NCBI GenBank assembly: GCA_013396655.1
Contig: WBMV01004889.1
Span: 418,063 to 482,062, forward strand
Origin: Campylorhamphus procurvoides
Taxonomy: Eukaryota > Chordata > Aves > Passeriformes > Dendrocolaptidae
Direction: 5' to 3'
Length of the DNA stretch: 64,000 bases
Shown: positions 43,201 through 55,200 of the stretch, in pieces
How the letters are laid out: each line of letters begins with the position of its first letter
How positions within the stretch are numbered: position 1 is the first letter of the stretch
Program-made: the position numbers and the translations under genes
Notes under the pieces: model-generated
Told to the model about the DNA's origin: nothing
What the model saw: the letters and a program-made list of their open reading frames with translations, nothing else
Databases searched by the model: none

Positions 43201-46200
43201 CGGTCCTTTGTAAGTGTTGAACATGCTGCTTTCCCAAGTGTGTTTCAAACATGTGCATCACCCTCAGAAGTAGCTGTAATTACACACTTCCTCTCCTGCT
43301 TGGTTACATTCCCAAGGACTGGACAGACTTCTCCTATCTATAAGTTTCTACTATGTTACAGTTTATACAGTCTATACTTGCTTGCTAATTTTTTTAGCAC
43401 TACAGAAATGGTCATATAATATTATATATGATTCTAATTAGTTTTGCTCCACAGTCTGTAAAATGGATTAAACTGGATTTACTTTTTGTAGTGCCACATA
43501 TGTTGCTCATTTATAGTTGCATAATTTGCAGAGGTTTTATCTGGACAGTTTACACAGTGCTTGTGATCCTGCCACAGTCAATAGTATAATTTGTAGTAAA
43601 GGAAATAGTTTAGAATAGTGTTCATTTTTTCTGTTAAGGAGTAAAAGGTTGTATAAACTGCCAGGAACTATTGTGATTATTTTTTCAATATTAAAAAAAA
43701 CCCAAACCGAAACAAAGGTCAGGAGAGGATATCAACTTACAGGAAATATGATCTTATGGAAGATTATACTGTGATGGATTTGTGAATGATGTTAAGAACA
43801 CTGTTCTCTCAAGGAGTTAAACCATAACAAAATAATATTTTTATTCTGCAAGACAGCAATCAATAAAAATATTTTATAAACAAAAACTGGAGCAAACAAA
43901 GCAGTGTTGAAAAGCTGGTATTTCAAGTCTAAGTACTTGAGTTTCCCCGTAACTGGTCTTACCTTGCCAGCTTGTCACTTGTGTGCTTGACCATCCATCT
44001 CTTGTGGCTTCTGACTCTTCTGTTCCCTGTGAGTATCCTCATTACCACATGCTTTAAGATTTCTGCACTGCATCTGTTCCTTGGGTTGTTCTCTTTTCTC
44101 TTCTGGTGCCTGACTGGAGCTGCAAAGGGAAGAATGTGAATTAACATTAATACCATCTTCATACACAAGGGATACTTTAGTTTTAGTGTAAAAAAAGTCT
44201 CACCTCTCTGCGAGAAAACTCAGATCGATAGGCCACTAATAAAGAGCATATCTATTTTAGGGAAGGCCTGTGGATTTTCCTCCCTCAAAATTAAAGACCG
44301 GTTGTGGAGAGCAAGTGTGCTATGTTCTTGGTTGTTTAGCTGAAGAAGCCTTAAAACACACTGGCTTTAGCTGGAAAAGGTACAGTACACTTTTCAACAT
44401 CCTCCCTTATGCATTGTTTTACAGCAAGCAGATGTAATGGTAAAGACAAAACATAGTAATGACTGAAAATGTTACACTTGACATTTCATGACATGCAAAA
44501 TTCAACTAGGCTTGAAGCACTGGGACCAATTAATTCCTAATGCAATTTCACAACTTAGTCTATTACCAGCAAGGCTGAGTTTGGACCATTAATAGACTTA
44601 GTTAATTAAGATTTAACTGATGACCTTTTTTTGGTCGTTTCCCTATCCATAACTCCTTGTTAATCTGACAGTTGAGTTGAAACACTTAATGTCCTTTTAG
44701 GTTCTACCAATCGATCAATTCTTGACCTCTTCAACTGAAGGTATGCGTAGTATGATCATTTTATAAGTAGGCTACAGTAATTTTATTTAAAATGAAGGAA
44801 ATCTTAGAAGAAATTAGATCACAGATAATTTCAAGTATGTGAAATTCTGAGATAGTAATTTCTATCTCAGAAATATTTTCCTGTTACTTGTGTTTCATAC
44901 ACAAGTTCCACTGTAGACTGAAAATAAGTCTGTGGTGATGTGCACTTGAATTTTAAGAGATAAGACCAAAAGAGAAAACCAAAATTTACTCCCCAGATGT
45001 CTGTGTAGTATGAATGTACTGTCCTGCTTGGCGTAGTAAGTAACCCTTACTTTTAAGACAGTCCAAGATAAACAATAACTTTTAAGGCTGTTAATTTATT
45101 TGTTTAAGTATGTGAGATGCTAATCACGGTCTAGTTATATTCCACATCATCCCTATTACTCATGAAATGTTTTGTTTGCTTAGGAGTAATTTACAGAGGT
45201 ATTTACAATTTACTGTGTTTAAAAGCTCTGCTGTTCTTTGAATTCATTTCAGGCCAACATATCCAACAGAAGAGCTAGAAGAAGAAGAAATAACAGAAGA
45301 TGATGCAGAATTAACACTTAATAAATTGGAAGAGGATGTTGCAGTAGGTTTATCTCATTGGTTTTGACTATATTACTATTGGTCAACTATGGGGAAATTT
45401 TTATCACTCTTCATTTGGTTTGGCTTTGTTTAAGAAGTCTTTTCTATTAGCTATTAATTTTTTTTCCCTGCAGCTCTATCCTGCATTATCAGATTCTCTG
45501 TGGAGTTTTTTGTTGCTTTTCAGTTAAGGTTGTTAACTCTTCAAGACAGAGCACATGTTCTTATGTGCAGTGGAATCTAACCATGCATTAAAATCATGGA
45601 GATTCAGAATTGTTTGTTTTCTACTGATACAAGCTCTTGATGTTAAACAAAACTTCAATCCCTGTTTACAGAATTGGCTAATATTTGGTTAAAATTTGCC
45701 CAGCATTTAATTAATAGATTGCTCATCACTGTAGCTTGATTTCATTCAAATAAGAAACAGTCACTTTGATATTTAGTTTGTCTGAAGATTTGGGAACAGA
45801 GTAGACAAGAAAAAATGGAAATAGAACAATTGTTTAAAAATACCAACAAAGACCTAAATAAAGGTTACAGGATTGTTGCTGTAGACAAAAGTCATAGGAG
45901 CTCATTGCTGTATATCCCATGAATGGAATGGGAATAATATTCCATCGTTCGTTCTGACCAAAGACCAAGTCTTTCTGTGTGCATGGAACTACCTTTTATC
46001 AACAAGATGGCAGTGTTTGAGGATCAACTGCTTTATTTATTCCTACTTTTTAACTGTGATAATTACAATGAAGTTGTCATGGCTATGAAACAGCTTACAA
46101 AATACACCTGGAAGTTCAAATATGCTTTTAGAACTTACTGGTGAATGGATATTGCAGAGAAGTTGTTTCTTGCTGACTGACTTCCTCAGAAGATTATTTT

Positions 46201-49200
46201 TATGAGAGATGGAATGTCACTGTAAACTGGGAGCTTCATGTGATCACAGGTCATGTTAACAGAAATGTCTGTCTCCTTGAAGTGAGTCTTTTTGCCACTG
46301 ACTTAAACAAGATTTTTCTGTAGAAGAAGTTAGCTGAGGACAAAGTGAAAATTTCAAAAACAAGTTAGTTTCACATCTTATTTCTCCAAAAGTGCTGATG
46401 ATTCTGTGCAAAATAAATGTAGATCATGACCAAAATACTGAAAGCTGGGAGCTGGGAGTGGGCACTTGCTCTGTCAGTAAAAATTACTTGAGGGAAAACC
46501 AATTTTCTTGAGTGCTAAGGCCCAGTAATACTGGATAGAAAATGACAACTATCTCACTTTTGTGTTCACGTTTTTCAATTGCCTGGGGAAAAGTAAAGGT
46601 CATAAATGTTGGAAATAGAGTGCCAGTAATGTTTTCATATGGTTCTGATTATAGTCTCAGTTTGTAAGGCACAATAGTCCACAATAATGTAATAATTGAA
46701 GAGGTTACTTTTCTTCCTTTTCTCTCAGTTTTCCTAAGTATTGCATTATTTTGCTTATTTTTATTAGCCAAGAAAAATTCTAAACTTCTATTCTTAAATT
46801 TCATACAGTATAAAAATATTGTGATGTGGCTGGCTGGTTGCATTTTTGTCAGCTTTCAAGTCTCTACAGAAAATGTCTTGGATAATCTTGAGAAGAATAA
46901 GAGACATTGTGTTGCATTTTTGACCAGCCTTAGAACTATAAGCTGTTGGCTAAAAGGTTTAAATAGGAAAACAGTCATCTATCTGCTCTTTTATGCATCT
47001 TGTTAAGGTCTAAGCTGCTTAAATTGGGAAGTGGGGATGAAACAGTTAACTAAAGCACAGTTCAAGCCCTTCAGAGAAGCTCTGGGTTTGCTTTCACATA
47101 GTATCCTAGGTCATGATTTTCACAACTAAGGTGTTCTATTAGCTCTTCTGAACCTGTGTGTTAAAAGCATTGAGGTTTTATTGCCTTATGAGGTATTTTG
47201 TTACCAAGCAGTTTATCCCAAGTGGATACTCAGGTTTTAGAGCTCCTAGTGGTTCTACTGGGACTAATATGCCAGTGTACATTTTTTCACAAGTCCATTG
47301 TTGCTGCCAGAATATTGATATTAGCTGTATCCATAGTTAAAGTTAGCAGTATATCCAGTTGTTAAATGCTAACAATGAGGATCATTGATAGTTCTTTGGT
47401 TTTGATTCTTCTAAATAAAATTGATGAGGCTGACAGAGACAAGCCTAGTCTGTAAATCAGAACTGTAAAAGTTCCCTAAATCTTGGAGATTTGATAGCCT
47501 GTACTAGGTGGCCAGCAGTAGCCAGCGAGGCTGGGTGTGCAAGGAAATCTGCACAGTTTGGTTTCTCAGTTCTGATAACTAGTCTTGTTGTTCTGGTCTT
47601 TTATGTGCACAAATATGTATTGTCCATTTAGCAAAAGATAGTCCCAATCTAGTTGCCAGTAATTTCTTGTAAGTATTCAGGGGAATAGGGGCCAAACATG
47701 CCAGAAGAAACTAGTGGTCCCTGTTGGTAAAAAACTGGGTAAAGTAGAAGAAAGAGGAATAAGCTCTAAGGTGTTTATTAACTGAGTCTTGAAGGGTTCT
47801 TCACTAGGACCTGTTTGTAATTTGTCTAGAAAGGAAGTGGATGATGAAATTTCACTTTGGTGGAAAAGCCAGTTAACAGAGGGACAAGGTGTATAAGGGT
47901 GAAGGGTATGTATGGGTGATAAGATGGCAGTGAATACAGTGTAGGTAAATGGAGGGTAATGCACAGAAAATCCATGTTCTGGGTAATGGGCTCTGGGCTG
48001 ATCACAGTCACTGAAGAATGCAGTTTTGACACTATAATAGAGAATTCTGTAAAACTGTCAGCCCAGTGTGTGGTCTCATGGGCAAGAAAACAAACCAATT
48101 GCCTCAATTTCAATTGTGTTATCCTGCACACTTAAAATGTGGTATCATTGTGCACCCCCAAATATGTAGTGCAAACATCTTGAAAACTATGTTCAGGTCT
48201 GGGTGTGGTTTGTTTTTTGTTTTGGTTGGGTTTTATTTTTAAGGTAAAGCTTTGAGAAACACATAAAAAATTATCATACAGCTGTTGATAATGGCCCATT
48301 TGATAGGAGAGGGCTTAGTTTTAGGTTCGTTTTTTCATTGGTTGGTATATTTTTATAATACTGTGGTACTCTGAAGGAAATGTGGGGTAGCTTTCATCTT
48401 TCAGCTTGTCCCAGGTATTGTGTCTCATCATAAGCTCCATTATCATAAACTCTCCATGTCTTGTTTCGTCCAGAAATATGGAATTTAATACTTCTTGTTC
48501 TGTGCTCCTGCAAAATAAAAATTGTGGAGAAAGATTGTACTGTACTTACTAAAGTCTTTGCAACTTTCCTTAAGGAAGAAGAGTCAGACAATGAAGAAAA
48601 TTATATTGACCTGAATGTTCTAAAGGCACAAACATACAGATCAGTAAGTTGTTAACCATCAATCCTCTCTTGAAAGGTTTTAACATCTGTAACAGTGATT
48701 TGTTTTTGTTGGATTTAAATCTGGAAATCCTTGTGTAGTCTAAACTTGAAAAAATATTCCAACTGAAATGAATCAGCTGATTTTAAAAGAGCAATGTGCG
48801 ACTAGTTTCTACACTGGTATCACTGAAGGATTGCTGGACACATTTGCAACAAATTTTTTGCAGAAACTTATAGGGAAACATGATGTTAGTTTCTTGAATA
48901 TATTTGAATCTCACACACAGAGGCAAATACCATTTCTGAAATGTTTTATTTATATTTTATTTTATAATAATAATTTATATTTTATTTTATAATAATAATT
49001 TATTATTATATTTATTTAATTCTTTTCAATTTTAAGTATCATGAGAAGACATATTTAATTCCTAATCTTTATGAATCCAAAGAAAACCATTGAAGAAATC
49101 TGTTAGGTCCATAGTCTAGATTATTCTGGATATAAATATTTCTCTAAATATGAATTATAATGCTTTCTAACAGTTCTCACTGTGCATAACAATGATATTT

Positions 49201-52200
49201 CATATATAAACTGTGATTTTTATACAGGATGTGAATGAAACTGCAAAGCAAGAAGAGATTTTACAGTCCACAACAGATGCAGCAGAGTGGAACCTGGAAG
49301 TGGAACGAGTGCTTCCGCAGCTGAAAGTTACAGTCAGGACTGACAATAAGGTGCATGAGAATGGATTTCTGTGTGTACACGTGGTGATTAAAATGTTATT
49401 TCAATCAATGTGGTTTAATTTCCATTTACAGTTTTTGCCTTTTGTCGTGCCAAGACTTGTGAATAATGGGCTCTCCATTGCCATCTTGTCTGAACTTTTG
49501 TCACTTACTTTGATCCTCGAAGCAATAATTTTCAGTAGGGTGTTTTATCAATATTATATAGTATTTTATTTCTGCTACTTACAGGGTTCCTTATTTCTAT
49601 ATATTACTGCTGTATACTTATTCAGTGGAAACTTCTTCAATCCTGTGACTTTTCCAGTGTAGTTACACTTCTGAAAAATTATACCCTTACTTTACCAGCT
49701 ATCAAAGCATCCTGAAGAAGAGCTAATGAACTTCTTTCAACTGTTCCATTTGTCAACCACATGAAAGGTTGATTGTATGGAATTCATCTTTCTGAACTTT
49801 ACATGACAATAAAATAGGTCTGTACCTCTGATCTAGTCATCATGGGCTCTCCTTATGTTTAACAAAAAGAAGTGAGCACTTTTTCCACTGATTTTGCTTC
49901 CCATATCCAGATAACTATCTCAAGGTGAAATTCATCATGTCTTAGAACTGTGTTATTTCTCTCCAAAATCTATTTCAAGGAGTCTGGAACGAGCAGCTTA
50001 GAAGTAGACGTCTATCTTTGGCAAGTCCAAACCAACCAAACCTGTTTCTGGCATTGCCATAAGCATTCTTTCTAGGAGCTTGTGTAGCATACACAGATCA
50101 GTGCAGTATGGAAATTGTTCATTTGTAGTGGCCCAGCTACTTGGGGTGTTGGAGCAATCTGCAGCAGTGATATATCAGTGCAATACATATACATGAATAC
50201 AATGAAAGATAATTATCTTGCCAAAAATAGGAGAAGTTTTCAACTGTCTGCTGAACGGCTTGCCTGTCTTATACTATCTTGCATTCTTCTATGTGAAGAA
50301 TTGCCTCGTTCAAACCATTCTTCTGTGATTGTCAGAAAGCCCATCTGTTGCAGAGAACATGATACTTGAATCTCACAGCAAGGAATTAAAACTTAATAAA
50401 GACACACATGAAAAATTAAAGCTACTGTAGGATCTGAGGTTTACTAGCTTCCAGCTCAGTGCACCATCTCTTGGCCTTAAGATATATGTCAAAATAAACA
50501 TGAAAAGAGGATTATTCTTTATTTGTGCCTTCATGCTTTCAGAAATAACTGGAGAGAAGTGTTTGACCTATTTCCATTCTATAAGAAAAGCATCATATTC
50601 TGTTTTCTAAGCTGTGCATGTAAACGTAGTACCAGGAGAGTGTTAATAGTTTAATCAATGGCATTAGAACTTACTTGTAAAGTCCTGTGACAATTTGCAG
50701 CACCTTTTCTCATCCCCCATGCCTGAGTCCATGTATGTTTCCTATGTTCTAAAAGCTAGAAGTAATTTTGTCTCTCCTAATTGTCTCCCATTATCAAAAC
50801 CAAGTTTAGGTATTTCTCTCTCTTTCATTTCTTTCCATTCTTCTCTTGGTAACAGTAAGGGCTAAAGCAGGAAGGGAAGCACTGATATTCTGGAATTGTA
50901 AGTGTTGGGCATCCAAAGCTCTCATTTTGTCTACGCATAAGCTGAGCTAGTGCAGCTACATTCAATATTTTCAGTATTTGTGCCCAGGGTGGTTTCTAGC
51001 AGAAATAGTTCCATGAAGATCAGACTCTAAAAAGCATAGCTGCTGTGGTATCAGTGAGGATGTCAGTGTTTGTTTATTGATTTGAGTGTCACATGTGACA
51101 TCAGGCGATTTATAAATTGTGTCACATTGAGCAAGTGCCTCTGGCTATGAACATGGCAGTGGCAGGATGATACATGGTAACAAAGAAAGAAAAGAGAGCT
51201 GACCCTGCTTTGCATACCTACCTTTGTTTAGTAACTGGAGAAAGATAAAAGTTGTATGTACTTAAGTTTTAATTTGTGACATTTTTTTTAGGATTGGAGG
51301 ATTCATGTAGATCAAATGCACCAGCATAAGGATGGAATTGATTCTTCTTTGAAAGAAACTAGGGTATGTCTTGTATGTGCACAATATTTCACTGATCTGT
51401 CAGCATTTTTATTTTCTCTTTTATTTGATACACATTAAGAACTAAACTGATCTTTTCTTCATTTTATTTGTTCTATTGCTGTAAAACTAAAAAGGGAAAG
51501 ACACAATACTGATGATTAGAGACAGTGTCACTGGCAAAATACCTGATGAGAAAGAGTTGTGTGTGTGAGGACTAACAGGGATATCAGGATTCAGTAATGG
51601 ATGCATTTCCATAAGTACATCCTGACTACAGTGGGCAAAATAGAATAATATAGTCTGAAAATAAGTGCTGATTAAAACCCCAAAATATTCTCAAATACTG
51701 TTGCTAGAGTAACATACTGACATTGACATTTGTAATTAACTGAGGAGGGGAGAGTGATGGAAGCTGTAAAGCTTGGAATATGTGTTTTGGAGGTGGACAA
51801 ACCAGAACACATTGGGAATAATTTTTTGTTGGCTAAACACAGCATTTCTGTACTATTTTTCTCTCTCACTGTAGGCTTCCATATCCTTTCTTAACTACAG
51901 CACCATTTCAATACTCTTTGCGTACTGTCTGTATACTGTCAACCCACAGAATGTGATTTTCTAGGGCTACCTTGACAAACTCCATAATGAGATCAGCAGA
52001 ACATTGGAAAAGATCAACAGCAGGGAAAAGTACATCAACAATCAGTTGGAGCACTTGGTTCAAGAGTACCGTTCAGCACAAGCCTTGCTGAGTGAGGTAT
52101 TGTTGATCTTTTCTTGTTGTCTTCACTGGTATTAACTTGCTATTAAGTAAAAGGCCAAGAAGATGTGGAGAGTTAATGTGGATTCTGCTGTTGGATATAA

Positions 52201-55200
52201 AGCAGGGGAAATGTTGATTTGTTGTAAAATTATATACTTCTTAAGCTATTTTTATTCAACTGTTCTGCAGGGGAAAATCAATGTTTTTTGCCTGAATATT
52301 ATGTAAGTCTATTGCCAGTCTTGAGCAACTAGTAAATTGCTACTTCTGCTTTCCCTGTGCAGTTCACACATCTGTCAGAGGTGGAAAAACCACGGTCTCA
52401 GTCCAACATTCACCTAGACTGAGTACTCATGCTAATATGCACAAAGTACTCCAATTGCTTCTTTGCTTTGTTTAGGTTTTATGCCAATAGAGTGTAGTCT
52501 GAGAAGCCTTTTGATCCCCTAGTTAGGAGGCCTTTTGGCAAGCCCTCCTGTTTGAGGCCATGAGGACAGTAAGGCTTACAGGATTTGACCTCTTTGCTTT
52601 CTGTTTGCCTTGCTGTTAAACTTTTAAGTATCTTCAAGATAATAATTTACTTTTGCCAAAGTACTATTCTGGGTTTCAGAATTCAATTCTATTGCATTAT
52701 GGCAAATTTTCTTTATTTTCTCATGTAAATGATTAGAAAATATGCTCCTTATCGGGTGTGTATTTGGGCAATTACAATTTTGAAAACTGCTTTAAATTTT
52801 TGAATGACAGTCGTTACAGAAGCTGATGTTTCAAGCCTGTCCTCATTTGTAAATGTCACTGGGACTTTGTGGGAGAGTTTCTGGAATTGGAACATGTGAG
52901 AGCAAGTTTTGGTGTTTTCTCTGAGCTATCTGCATACATCTCTTCAACTCTGTCATTATAGCAAAGACCATGTTTCTTTCCAGGCTAAAGAGAAATACCA
53001 GGAGGGAAGTGGAGGAGTAACTGAAAGGAGTAGAGTGCTTTCTGAGGTAAAATACATCTTATTTTAAAACAGTCTTCAAAGAGTTGGCATTTAGTGTTTG
53101 CAGTTTAATGAACCGAGTTCTTTCTGATTTATTTTTATGTTAATGATTAATGTTTGTTGAAGAGAGGTGATCTAGTCCAGTCCTTAAATTTTAAACCCAA
53201 GCTGCCGTAGATTTTTAACTCATGAATGGTGACCTCAGTTTGTAAATGAGGGTAAATGTCCTGTATTTTATAACACGTGTCCTAGAATTATGGAGGAGTA
53301 ATAAGTCATACCCATAAATTCTTTGCAAGAAGAAAAGTGTAACTGTTAGTTTTAGTTAAAAGTAGCAATTTGAAATTATCTTCCAGACACTTAAAAGCAA
53401 TATTTGACTAAATAGTAACTTTTTCCATACATCAAATTATACCTGAATCTGGTTTTCTGTTGTGTGTTTTTGTAAAAACACTGCTCTTCACTTCTGTTGT
53501 GTCCTTTAAATCAGTGCTCTCACAAATTAAAAAAAAATCTCCAGACTCCTAACTGCCTCCACATATTGAGTGTTTCATGGCATGTCATGTGGAATTATGG
53601 CCTGATGTCCAAATACTTCAACCCTTTGTCCGATTCAGAAATTATTTCTTTTGATGGCTCTGTTTAGGTTTGAGCAACCCACTTTATTTATTAGATGATA
53701 AAGTCTCTGGAATAGTCACATAAAACAGATCACACAGTAAGAATGTGCTGGAAATTGTAGAAAAAGCTTGAGATGTTTTAGAATAGGGCAGAATAGTTCA
53801 GCTGGAAGGGACCTACAGTGATCATTTAGTTCAAGTGCAGTAGGTAATACAACAGCTTAATGGGAGTTCTTGAGCAAAGATTCTGAGAATATTAATTCTG
53901 CAGAATTAGAGCTTTTTCTGTTTCACTCTCAAGGAAGTAGGTTTGGAAAAAAAAAGTATTTTACGATGAGTTGAGATTAATAATGTGTTTGTGCTTTGGA
54001 AGCTGATAGACTGATTAGCGATGATGAATATGTTAGTGGTTGGCATCCTTCAAACTATGTAGATGCAGTGGTGCATAACTGAGATAAACTGGACACATTG
54101 GATGTTCCTGCTGATCTGCTTTCAGTGCAATCAAACCTCAGCCTGTTACCACTGCAGGTGTGCAGTAACAATGCACTGATAGTTCTTTTTGTTACTGAAA
54201 AGGCTTACTGAAGCCTTAATAAAGGGCTGGTTTTAAATTATGGACAAAAATACTGAATTATTGCCTTGACAGTACTGTAGAAGGATATATTGCTTTTTCT
54301 TCAGTGTCTACAAAGCCACACTAGTCGGTAAATAGTCAGTGCTGAAATGCATTTTTATTCTCATACGTGCACTTTACATACTTGTACCTGTGCCAGTGCC
54401 AGCAAGCTTCACTGCTGCACCTTCTTGTGCTGCACTGCTGTTTCTCAGGTTTCCACTGTAACATGCTGAAGTCCTGACGATTCCAGAGGGGCAGTAGGCA
54501 TGGTTATTTGATGAATCTTGGTCTGCAGGGATATTGATACCTATCTTCTTCCATCCAGCATCACACTGAGACACTTAATTGTCCTTTTGATGCTGAAAAA
54601 CCTCGGTATGAAAGGAACTGCTAAGAGAGTTTGTTCTTTTAGCAGCAAAGGTATTTATTCGAGCAGTGCCGGAAAGCCAGCCAGCTCGCGCTGGACAATC
54701 TGGCTTTGAATCAACAGTGCAAAATGAACCGTTTTATACACTTCCCTATGTGATGACAACATACAGTTTTGCATAGTAATAAGATTACAATATCTGATCA
54801 TACATATTAATGGCTAGGTGGAGACTAGGTGGAGTTTGGGCAGAGCCTTCCAGAACCTTCTTTTGGCATCAGGATTAGGTGGTTGTTTCCTTCAGGAAGA
54901 AAGGTCTTCAGCCATACTCTGGGGTTCTTTAACTCCTCTTCCTCATCTTGACCCCTTCAGTCTTCTTTGTTCATTACCTAGTCACTGAAGCTTACAAAAA
55001 CTACTGGCTTAAGGCCAGTGTGCTCTATTCAAATGTCTACATTGTCCTGATTAATGACACTAGGTTGATTGTGTAGACTTTTCTAAGATCAGGTCCAGTG
55101 ATTTGAACAGAAAACATCTCCATGTTCTCCTATAAACTCAAGCAGGGCAGGTGTTGAACAGTTTCTACTAATCCAGTTAAGCCCTTTTGGGGTTGATCCT

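Noticed and set aside
47677..48131. Overlapping minus-strand open frames in IFT57 intron 4
   Set aside because: The region reads as an old plus-strand LINE; the minus frames are shadows rich in Leu, Pro and Ser.
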